A stretch of 64,000 bases of DNA from contig PGYE01000001.1 of NCBI GenBank assembly GCA_002839505.1, forward strand, positions 647,995 through 711,994, written 5' to 3'. This document shows, piece after piece, positions 17,538-26,301 of the stretch (position 1 is the stretch's first letter; each line of letters begins with the position of its first letter). The position numbers and the translations under genes were made by a program. Under the pieces are notes generated by a model. The model saw nothing but the letters and a program-made list of their open reading frames with translations, did no database searches and was not told where the DNA came from. This DNA comes from Candidatus Peregrinibacteria bacterium HGW-Peregrinibacteria-1. GTDB lineage: Bacteria > Patescibacteriota > Gracilibacteria > UBA1369 > LOWO2-01-FULL-3.

Positions 17538-19667
17538 TTAAACGATAGCTTTTCTCACAAAAATGCGTCCTAGCACCAAGCTGACAAACATTAGCGCCAT
17601 AATACCTCCTGGCCCCGTATTGCTGACATCGCTCTCCAAATCTTTCAAGGCATCGCGCCCAGCTTCACCATTATCAACCTCCGGCACAACTTCTTGCTCA
17701 TCAACAGTCACTGTCGTCACGCCCCCACTGGAAGGAGTTGAAGACACCACCTCGCCCAATTGCGAACTAGTATTTCCACGATCATCAACCGCAACCACTG
17801 CAAAATAATAGGTTTGCCCGGCAGTAAGATTTGGGACATACCAAGTATTCGAAGAAGTAAAGGTTTCCACCGCATTTATCAACTCTGTCTGCGAAGTACC
17901 ATAGTACACACGATAATGAGTTACCGGATTACTGGGGGTAACAACATCATCCCAGCTCAAAATCACTCTCCCAGTACCCGAAGTGGCCTTGAGATTTTGA
18001 ACGGTCGGCACATCATTGCTCGTCACAACCGTCACCTTAAAATAATCATCATATTGCGAATCATTATTCAATTCATCTGTAAGCACTACATCAACACTAT
18101 ATTCTCCGACCTCAAGCGGGGCAGAAAACTTCCCCTCATAAATATCTTCACCAATACTAGTCATTTCAAAGAAATTTCCTTCAAAAACCATAACTGCCCT
18201 CGACAGAGGTTCAGAAGCCATCAGTCTGACAGTTATCAACTCACCAGGCTTAAGAGATTCCTTCGGCTCCACCGCAATATTACTTATTTTAGGTGCATCC
18301 GTATCGATAGTAACTCTCACCGTCGCACTGGACACTATCACCACACCACTTTCATTTACCTCGGCGACAGAAAATTCATGTACACCATCCACTAACTGAT
18401 TGGTGGTATAGGAAAAATTACCGCTTGATCCGGCTATGACCATTCCCAGTTCCACGCTGTTGTCAAAAACCTTCAATCTTGCTCCGGGACCAGCAGTCCC
18501 AGTAACGGCCACAACATTATTACTGTATGTACCTGCCGTCGGGTTTGTAATAACAGGAGCACCCTCCGATGAAGAATTCACAGCTGCAGCACCCGTGACA
18601 ACAAAAGTATGTCCACCAAAAACTGTTGGCGCCGCCAAATCTCGCACCTCAACTTCATAAACTCCCGGCGAGCTGAATGTAGTCCCTAAACTAAAAGTAT
18701 GCTCACCCAAATTCTCAGTAGTAAATGTATAATCGCCGGGCAAATTAGCACTAAGCGGACTACCATCAACAACTGAAAAACGCACTGTACCATCATAATC
18801 TGCCACCAAATCACCATTTGGATCCAGGGCACTCACCTTAAAACTAATATCCTCACCAACTTTGACCGAAAGAGGAACATCTGAAAACTCAAAACTATCC
18901 AGCTCCCCAACGCCGGTACCCATCGCCGCAAGACTCTCAAAATCCAAAACTGACGCCTTAAATAAACTCGATTGTATTCTACTTCCCAACAATGCCACTC
19001 TGGCACGACTCTCCAATATTGAATCTGAAGTCGAATCATAAGCCGTCAATGTCACCGCTCCCTCCTTCAACATCGTCACCTCAAAGGCAACCTCACCATT
19101 ACTGTTACTCAGATTACCACCGATCGCCTTAATGGTTGCCTCCCCATTTCCTGCGATCAGCCTGACATAGTGTCCCTCCACGGGATTACCCTTCGAGTCC
19201 ACAAGTCCCACCTTCACAACTCCACGATCCCCAACACCGGTCAGAACTTGATTTGCTGGCAACAGCGTGGACTTCCCGACATCAACAGAACCCACTCCCA
19301 CACTCACAGTTCCTTGCTTGACGGTCTTCAACGGAGAACCATATTTAACCTCATACAAATACTCTCCATTTTCGGACATCACCTCTGCCGGAATCTTAAA
19401 AATTGCCGATTTATCAACTTTAAAAACCTCCGAAAATTGATAACCTCCAGAATTATTTGCACCCATCGAAGGCGTCCAAAAATTCAATAAAACCGGCTTT
19501 CCATAAGCCCCACCATTAACCTTCAGATAATAGGGGACACCAGGAAGTGAATCTCCACCGGAAACCGAAATAGAACTACTGGCAAATACTTGAATATTTA
19601 AGAAAATACTGATAAAAAGTGCTGTCAGCATTTTTATAACAATCGATTTCGCAGATAATCTCGTCAT
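17538..19667 (-). CDS. secreted multi-domain Ig/fibronectin-III-like surface protein with C-terminal TGPG-TM-basic tail
   Basis: Signal peptide; Ig-like repeats; FnIII-like VPTVQNLKATSGTGRVILSWDDV...YYFAVVAVDDRGN; C-terminal NTGPGGIMALMFVSLVLGRIFVRK. Confidence 0.8.
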   Translation of the reverse strand: MTRLSAKSIVIKMLTALFISIFLNIQVFASSSISVSGGDSLPGVPYYLKVNGGAYGKPVLLNFWTPSMGANNSGGYQFSEVFKVDKSAIFKIPAEVMSENGEYLYEVKYGSPLKTVKQGTVSVGVGSVDVGKSTLLPANQVLTGVGDRGVVKVGLVDSKGNPVEGHYVRLIAGNGEATIKAIGGNLSNSNGEVAFEVTMLKEGAVTLTAYDSTSDSILESRARVALLGSRIQSSLFKASVLDFESLAAMGTGVGELDSFEFSDVPLSVKVGEDISFKVSALDPNGDLVADYDGTVRFSVVDGSPLSANLPGDYTFTTENLGEHTFSLGTTFSSPGVYEVEVRDLAAPTVFGGHTFVVTGAAAVNSSSEGAPVITNPTAGTYSNNVVAVTGTAGPGARLKVFDNSVELGMVIAGSSGNFSYTTNQLVDGVHEFSVAEVNESGVVIVSSATVRVTIDTDAPKISNIAVEPKESLKPGELITVRLMASEPLSRAVMVFEGNFFEMTSIGEDIYEGKFSAPLEVGEYSVDVVLTDELNNDSQYDDYFKVTVVTSNDVPTVQNLKATSGTGRVILSWDDVVTPSNPVTHYRVYYGTSQTELINAVETFTSSNTWYVPNLTAGQTYYFAVVAVDDRGNTSSQLGEVVSSTPSSGGVTTVTVDEQEVVPEVDNGEAGRDALKDLESDVSNTGPGGIMALMFVSLVLGRIFVRKAIV

Positions 19668-19754
19668 CTCATAAGTTAATTTATCTCATTATTATAGCAA
19701 TAAAAGCACAAAAATACAATTCCAAAAATGCCAAATATTTGCTACCATTAAACC

Positions 19755-21329
19755 ATGAAAAGTTTTAAAACAATACTGCTTGGACTCATAATTCTAATTC
19801 AAGCAGCTCTACCGACATTTGCCGCGCAACTAATAGAAAGTGAATTAACAGCTCCACCGAACGAAAACGCCGAGCTGGAAACAAACTTTCTTGAGGCCGT
19901 GATCAATATGGAAGACACCGTTGAGCTTGATAAAAGTGTCATTCTTGACGCATCTCAGTCATTTATCCCAAACCAAGAGGAGGCCACATACACCTGGGAT
20001 TTTGGCGATGGCAATAAAGACCAAGGAATAGAAGCTCTGCATGTCTATAAGGAACCGGGACACTACACAGTTTCACTCACAATCACCAACGGCGAAGCAT
20101 CAGAAACAGTAAGCAAAGAAATATTTGTCTACACACAGCTTAAGGTGCTGCTATCCGATCAACCTCAGGCCCAAAAATTCATCCAAATTTACCAGAATCT
20201 AGCGCAAGAACAAGGAATTTACCTCAAGGTAATTGACAGTTTTGGAAGCAGCACCGAATTTATCTCGGAAGAAGTACTTTCCAAAAAACTGATAGTTGAA
20301 TCTTCTACACTCAAAAAGGCCAACATCATTATCGTCTGGACAAAAGAAAACGCCGGGCTCAACGCTATATCTAGATACATCAGAAACGACGAAGGCAACA
20401 ATTCACTTAGCGACAAAAACCTCATTGTCATTACCAATAATATATCAACCGCCACCACCAGAATTCAGCGACAATTCAGCCTCATACAGCCCCAAAGCAT
20501 TGTAGTCACAAGAGAAGGAGCCGAACGCCCCCTCATACAGAGCCTCAATATCGATGATCTCATACAGGAGCTAGATGAAAATGGATATGTTTACGAGCTC
20601 ATCACCGAAAAAACTGGACGACTACAGGTATGGAATTTCATGTCCTACCTTGTAAACCTCCTTGTTAGCAACGGTATCCCTGACAACACCATAGCGCTTT
20701 TAATCCTCTTACCAGTAATTGCTACAATCATCGCTTTCATGAAACAAGTTGTCGGCATTAACACCTATGGAATCTACACACCATCAATAATAACACTATC
20801 GTTCCTCGTGATCGGCGTGTACGCCGGACTTCTCACCCTCGCAATATCCATCCTTGTCGCCGCACTATCGCGCCCCCTACTCGAGCGAATCCATATGCTA
20901 TTTATCCCTAAAATGGCCATCGTCATCACACTCGTCTCACTAACATTGACCTTCACCATTAGTGCCAGCATTTACCTTGGATTTTTTAGCGGCAGCTTCC
21001 TGTCAATCGCCATCTTCCCCATGCTTATCTTAAGCACACTGGTAGAAAAATTTGTCAGCACCAAAGGCAGCAAAGGACTACTGTCAGCGGCAACCTTGAT
21101 GCTCTCAACAGTAGTCGTTGCCATCATTGCCTACCTACTTACCGGTGGAGAAATCAATTTTGGCCCACTTGGAATCATCAAATTTAACTTTATTAAAAAC
21201 ATATTCATTGCCTTCCCAGAAACAGTCTTTCTCTTAGTGTTTGTTAACCTACTCCTTGGTAAATGGACAGGCCTCAGAATAGTTGAACGCATGAGGTTCA
21301 AAGAAGTGTTGAGGCACATTGAAGAATAA
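19755..21329 (+). CDS. PKD-domain protein with C-terminal 7TM region of the 7TM_transglut type
   Basis: Signal peptide; PKD YTWDFGDGNKDQG...HVYKEPGHYTVSLTITNG; VVGINTYGIYTPSIITLSF, LLERIHMLFIPKMA, FPETVFLLVFVNLLLGKWTGLRIVERMRF. Confidence 0.8.
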   Translation: MKSFKTILLGLIILIQAALPTFAAQLIESELTAPPNENAELETNFLEAVINMEDTVELDKSVILDASQSFIPNQEEATYTWDFGDGNKDQGIEALHVYKEPGHYTVSLTITNGEASETVSKEIFVYTQLKVLLSDQPQAQKFIQIYQNLAQEQGIYLKVIDSFGSSTEFISEEVLSKKLIVESSTLKKANIIIVWTKENAGLNAISRYIRNDEGNNSLSDKNLIVITNNISTATTRIQRQFSLIQPQSIVVTREGAERPLIQSLNIDDLIQELDENGYVYELITEKTGRLQVWNFMSYLVNLLVSNGIPDNTIALLILLPVIATIIAFMKQVVGINTYGIYTPSIITLSFLVIGVYAGLLTLAISILVAALSRPLLERIHMLFIPKMAIVITLVSLTLTFTISASIYLGFFSGSFLSIAIFPMLILSTLVEKFVSTKGSKGLLSAATLMLSTVVVAIIAYLLTGGEINFGPLGIIKFNFIKNIFIAFPETVFLLVFVNLLLGKWTGLRIVERMRFKEVLRHIEE

Positions 21330-21338
21330 TAACAAATT

Positions 21339-23735
21339 ATGTTTTTTAAATCCAAAGGGCTCCTCGGAATCAACGCTCGCAACCTCCTGTACATCCGACC
21401 ATACAACGCGAATAAAGCCATAAAACTAGCCGACGATAAGATTAAAACCAAGCAGTTTCTCTCTGCTCGCGGAATACCAGTCCCAAAACTATACAAAACT
21501 ATCAAGAAGAGCGAAGAGATCGAAACCTTTGATTTTGGCAAACTACCAACTAAATTTGTCATAAAACCAAATCACGGCTATGGCGGAGAAGGCATAATTC
21601 CAATCGTTGGAAGAAGCGCAGGCTCCTTCATCACCGCCAGTGGTAAAAAACTCGAAGAACACGACTTATTTGAACACCTCAACGACATTATTGACGGGCG
21701 ATTTTCGATATCAAACATCAGAGATACCGCCTTCTTTGAACAGCTCATCATTAGCGATGAAAGAGTCGCAAAGTACTCCTACGCCGGGCTTCCAGACATT
21801 CGTGTCGTTGTCCACAATCTAATTCCGGTCATGGCCATGTTAAGGCTTCCCACCCAAGAATCGGGCGGAAAAGCCAATCTCCACATGGGCGCAGTTGGAG
21901 TTGGTATCGACATATCAAAAGGGGAGTGCACCTACATCACCCACCACAACAAAATAGTCGAAGAAATCCCTGACAATTTAGGAAGCATCAGAGGCTTCAA
22001 AATCCCATACTGGGACGACATCCTCCACATCTCCTCTGAGGTCCAACTTCTCACAAATCTTGGATATATGGCAGTCGACTTATCAATCGATAAAAATGTT
22101 GGACCCGTATTACTTGAGATCAATGCCCGCGCCGGTCTTGGCGTGCAAGTTGCCAACCTTGCCCCACTGAGAAAAAGACTGGAGCGTATTGAAGGAGTAA
22201 AAGTAACCAGCCCTAAAAAAGGCGTTCGAATCGCAAAAGACATGTTTGGAAACACCGTAGAAAAGGAAATCGCCCAGCTTTCAGGAAAGCAAGTCATCAG
22301 CACTGAAGAAGAAGTCGAAATCATTCAAGAAGAAGGACTCCTTAAACTAGCTGCCAAAGTAAACACTGCCCGTGATCGCAGCGTCATGGACTATGAAACC
22401 GCCGAGAAATCCGGAATCCTGCTCAAAAACAAAAACTACGATCCCGAAAAGCACACACTAAAACTCAAACTAGTAATCAAAAAGCAAAGAATAAAAACAA
22501 TCGTCGACCTCAGAGATCGCAGCAACAAGAAGTTTAAATTTAGCATCGGGCGGCGAGACCTCAAAAACTTCCTTATCGACACCAGCGCAACTCGCATAGA
22601 ACCCGAAGCACCTAAATCAACGAAAAAGAGTGAAATCCTTCAAATACGGAAAAAAATGAACGCCAATGATGTCGACCAAAAAATCATGGATGTCGATCGA
22701 GACACGAAACTACTGTATTACCTGCATCCAATTAATCTCAAAGAAGAAACCGACAAATTCTTTAAAAACACAGACTACAACCCCCAATTCACCTATCGTC
22801 CACTAAAATTTTCACCTGAGGAGGCCCTAGCCAAACTCGAAAAAATCGAAACAGACGAGACCCCACTTGGCAAACTCCTAGCCAAAAAGAAACAAGCCGT
22901 CATCAATAAAATCAACCTATTGACCTCAATAGATAAACCGGGGTTCACCAAAATTTCCCAAAAGATTTACGGACGACCATCCAAAGAAGAATATGAAAAA
23001 GTTGTCAGCATTCTCAACAAGGTGAATGTTAGAGAAGTCCAGCGCGCCAGAACAAAACTCATTTACGATGATAAGGCCGCGCAAAATATCTTCATGCAAG
23101 TCTTCAAAAAGTACAAACTCAAACACTGGAAAGTTGTCATAAAGGAAAACATGGTTGCGCGTTGTCTTGCCAACAAAAACAACATTCTATTTATCCGCCG
23201 AGGCAGCAAGTTCTCAGAAGAAAGTATAAAAAATTTGATCATCCACGAAATAGAAACCCACATACTCACATCAGAAAACGGAAAATTCCAGCCCTACGAG
23301 ATCCTCAATCGAGGAACCGCCGACTATCTCACAACCCAAGAAGGACTGGCAATGTACAATGTCGAACAACAAAGCAATCAAATATTCAACGAAAACTATA
23401 ATGCCCACGGCCTCGTCATGGCCATCTACGAAAGCATGAAACACCCCTTTGTCACCGCTTACAACAACCTGCGCGCCCTCGGCATTCCGCGACTCACAGC
23501 ATATAAAATAGTACTAAAGGCCAAACGAGGATATTGTGACACATCAAAACCTGGGGCCTTCACCAAAGACTACATCTACTACAAAGGATATCACGAGATC
23601 AAAGAATTCGTAGCCCAAGGCGGAGAAATCAAAGACCTCTACATCGGAAAACTCAATCACCACGACCTAGACCTGATAAACCAAATTAGCAATATTCGCA
23701 CCCCAAACATACTCCCGCACTGGCTTAAAAAATAA
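21339..23735 (+). CDS. ATP-grasp alpha-L-glutamate-ligase-like domain + degenerate RimB-like retropepsin domain + DUF1704/MATCAP-like metallopeptidase
   Basis: TKFVIKPNHGYGGEGI, PDIRVVVHNLIPVMAMLRLPTQESGGKANLHMGAVGVGID, VLLEINARAGL; AKVNTARDRS...GRRDLKNFLIDTS; HEIETH (23244-23261) and TQEGLA. Confidence 0.85.
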   Translation: MFFKSKGLLGINARNLLYIRPYNANKAIKLADDKIKTKQFLSARGIPVPKLYKTIKKSEEIETFDFGKLPTKFVIKPNHGYGGEGIIPIVGRSAGSFITASGKKLEEHDLFEHLNDIIDGRFSISNIRDTAFFEQLIISDERVAKYSYAGLPDIRVVVHNLIPVMAMLRLPTQESGGKANLHMGAVGVGIDISKGECTYITHHNKIVEEIPDNLGSIRGFKIPYWDDILHISSEVQLLTNLGYMAVDLSIDKNVGPVLLEINARAGLGVQVANLAPLRKRLERIEGVKVTSPKKGVRIAKDMFGNTVEKEIAQLSGKQVISTEEEVEIIQEEGLLKLAAKVNTARDRSVMDYETAEKSGILLKNKNYDPEKHTLKLKLVIKKQRIKTIVDLRDRSNKKFKFSIGRRDLKNFLIDTSATRIEPEAPKSTKKSEILQIRKKMNANDVDQKIMDVDRDTKLLYYLHPINLKEETDKFFKNTDYNPQFTYRPLKFSPEEALAKLEKIETDETPLGKLLAKKKQAVINKINLLTSIDKPGFTKISQKIYGRPSKEEYEKVVSILNKVNVREVQRARTKLIYDDKAAQNIFMQVFKKYKLKHWKVVIKENMVARCLANKNNILFIRRGSKFSEESIKNLIIHEIETHILTSENGKFQPYEILNRGTADYLTTQEGLAMYNVEQQSNQIFNENYNAHGLVMAIYESMKHPFVTAYNNLRALGIPRLTAYKIVLKAKRGYCDTSKPGAFTKDYIYYKGYHEIKEFVAQGGEIKDLYIGKLNHHDLDLINQISNIRTPNILPHWLKK

Positions 23736-24729
23736 GCATCGCATCGCCAAAACTATAAAATCTATACCCCTCCTTCATCGCATCGCGATAGAGTGCCAAC
23801 AATTCATCAACAGGATCGACAAAACCTTTGTTTTCCAGAAAAGATGCCACTAACATCAAAAGAGTACTTTTCGGCAAATGAAAATTTGTAATAAGAGCAT
23901 CAACAGCCTTCCATCTATAATTTTGCGGGTAAATAAAAAGATTCGTTGAACCAGAGGACTCTGAAAACCTACCATCCACAAATGAGCTTTCCAGCACACG
24001 AACACTTGTCGTCCCTACTGCGACAATTTTACCACCATTTACCCTGGTGCCATTTAATTTTTCTGCTGAATCTGCCGACAAATAATAATCCTCACTATGC
24101 ATAAAGTGGTCCTTTAAATCATCTGCATAAACCGGTAAAAAAGTTCCCCTTCCGACATGAAGTACAACATCAATCACATTGACTCCAGCGCCCCTAATCC
24201 TATCGAGCAGGTCCTCAGTAAAATGCAACCCCGCAGTTGGAGCCGCAACACTTCCCTCGCTTTTGGCATAAACCGTCTGATAATCATCTGGGGATGCACC
24301 GACCCCCTTTATGTAAGGAGGAAAGGGGATTTGACCCAGCTCAAAAAGAACATCTTCATTCTCAAAAACTATGTTGCGCGTACCGTCTTCCAGAACCTTC
24401 ACCACCTCCCCGCAAACCCTTCCCATCTTAAATGAGCACCCCACTCTAAAAAAATTTCCTGGATAAACCATGCAATTCCATTCAGATTTACCTAAGCGCT
24501 TCAACAAGAAAATTTCCTTTCCCTCAACTAAAATACGAGATTTTATCACCTTTGATGAGTTGATCACAATTGAATCACCTGGCCTCAAATAATCCAGTAC
24601 ATCTCGAAAAATTCTATGCTCCACATTATCCTTCGAAACAACCATCATTCTCGATGAGTCCCTAGGAACAGCTGGAGACCTAGCAATCAACGCCTCATCT
24701 AGCAAATAATCGAAATCACTAGTTCTCAT
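23725..24729 (-). CDS. queA: tRNA preQ1(34) S-adenosylmethionine ribosyltransferase-isomerase
   Basis: FDYLLDEALIARSP, SVAAPTAGLHFTEDLL, VGTTSVRVLES, TNFHLPKSTLLMLVASF. Confidence 0.95.
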   Translation of the reverse strand: MRTSDFDYLLDEALIARSPAVPRDSSRMMVVSKDNVEHRIFRDVLDYLRPGDSIVINSSKVIKSRILVEGKEIFLLKRLGKSEWNCMVYPGNFFRVGCSFKMGRVCGEVVKVLEDGTRNIVFENEDVLFELGQIPFPPYIKGVGASPDDYQTVYAKSEGSVAAPTAGLHFTEDLLDRIRGAGVNVIDVVLHVGRGTFLPVYADDLKDHFMHSEDYYLSADSAEKLNGTRVNGGKIVAVGTTSVRVLESSFVDGRFSESSGSTNLFIYPQNYRWKAVDALITNFHLPKSTLLMLVASFLENKGFVDPVDELLALYRDAMKEGYRFYSFGDAMLIF

Positions 24730-24735
24730 TTTAGT

Positions 24736-25887
24736 TTAAGCAAAATTATCAACCCACTTGGTGCTACTGAAGTTTATGTCCGACTTTTCTTCCGGCGTCG
24801 GCTCACCTTTCTGTATCACAATAAGAGTCATATCATCTTCTTGCGCAGTATTTCCCATAAAAACGGCAACATCTCTCGCCACCTGATGATTCAAACCGGC
24901 CGCCTGATAGTTTTGCGCATATTCCTTCACCGCCATTTTCAAACGGTCCAACCCATAAAGATCACCAGCAGTATTTTTCGCATCAACTATCCCATCAGAA
25001 TAAAGAATAATAAAATCACCATCCTCCAAATCAACATTAATCTCCTTAATCAAATTGGAATTATCCGGCACCATCCCAAGCGCTATCCCCCCCGACATCA
25101 TAACCTCGCACTCCCCATACTTTTTGCGGTAAATAATAATATTCTCATGACCTGCACCTGCATAACTAATCTTCCCCGTAGCATAATCATAACTAAGAAG
25201 AACCAGTGTCATAAACATCGCCCGCTTCACATAAGTCTTGATATACCTGTTTACATCCACCAAAACCTTATACGGAGAATCATTAATATCAACAAAGACA
25301 CCGATCAATGTATTAACCATCGCCATTATCAACGCCGCCGCCGCCCCATGTCCCGTCACATCACCTATATAGACAAACACTCTCTCCTTAGTCCTAAACA
25401 CATTAAAACTATCGCCCCCCAGCTCATTAAGAGGCTTACTTTTAGCCACAATCGTCAACCCCTCAACCTCCGGATTTTGCGCCGGCAAAATCTCTTTTTG
25501 CAACTGCGAAGCCACGGAAAGTTCATCAAGCATTCTGTCATGCTCCTTTAGATCCCCGCTAATCTTCCCAATACTCTTCGTAACCTGATTGAAAAAGTAC
25601 GCCACCACCCCGATCTCATCCATCCGATAACTCATTACCTCCTTATAGGACTGTCCCAATAATAAAGCCTGCATTTGTTCAACCACCTTCCTAAGTGGCC
25701 TGATCACATTCAAATAATAGAACACAAGAACAGAAAACATGACCAGCCCAAAATAACCCACCAACCAATAAACTGCGTCAACCGATAACAACAAAGACAA
25801 ATGATAAACCATCACACCGAGAACAACAGCAAATATCAAAAACAAAAATACAACCTTCCTAGCTAAACTTTTTCGTACTACACGCAT
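24736..25887 (-). CDS. membrane-anchored HAMP-SpoIIE/RsbU-type serine phosphatase
   Basis: Two TMs, HAMP-like segment, IGDVTGHGAAAALIMAMV, YAGAGHEN, ILYSDGIVDAKN. Confidence 0.9.
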   Translation of the reverse strand: MRVVRKSLARKVVFLFLIFAVVLGVMVYHLSLLLSVDAVYWLVGYFGLVMFSVLVFYYLNVIRPLRKVVEQMQALLLGQSYKEVMSYRMDEIGVVAYFFNQVTKSIGKISGDLKEHDRMLDELSVASQLQKEILPAQNPEVEGLTIVAKSKPLNELGGDSFNVFRTKERVFVYIGDVTGHGAAAALIMAMVNTLIGVFVDINDSPYKVLVDVNRYIKTYVKRAMFMTLVLLSYDYATGKISYAGAGHENIIIYRKKYGECEVMMSGGIALGMVPDNSNLIKEINVDLEDGDFIILYSDGIVDAKNTAGDLYGLDRLKMAVKEYAQNYQAAGLNHQVARDVAVFMGNTAQEDDMTLIVIQKGEPTPEEKSDINFSSTKWVDNFA

Positions 25888-25891
25888 TAGA

Positions 25892-26251
25892 TTAAGTTGT
25901 TATAGACACCTTGAAAGCATCTAGTGAAGGATAAAACGCTATCAATTCAAATACACCAGTTGTCTGCAGGACATCCTTAACCAAACCGTCCGCCCCGACC
26001 AAAACCAGTTTTCTATTGGACTCCTGAAGAAAATTCATAGCTTCGATCAAAAAACCTACCGCACGACTATTTATAAAAGTTAATTTCCCAAAATCAAACA
26101 CCAAATACTCACTGTCATGCTCCTCCAAAACCGCCTGCAGTAGAGTGAAATTATGCTTAAACCCAACACTATCAAAACTCCCCGTGAATTCAAAAGCCGC
26201 GAATCTCTCATCATCGATACCAAGCCTACTTATAGATAAATAATTTTTCAT
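25892..26251 (-). CDS. STAS-domain anti-anti-sigma-like protein
   Basis: LVFDFGKLTFINSRAVGFLIEAM; downstream neighbour is the phosphatase gene. Confidence 0.85.
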   Translation of the reverse strand: MKNYLSISRLGIDDERFAAFEFTGSFDSVGFKHNFTLLQAVLEEHDSEYLVFDFGKLTFINSRAVGFLIEAMNFLQESNRKLVLVGADGLVKDVLQTTGVFELIAFYPSLDAFKVSITT

Positions 26252-26301
26252 ATGTATTTTATTACACGCTGAATTTTGCCACTAAAAGGATTAATTTTCA
26301 A

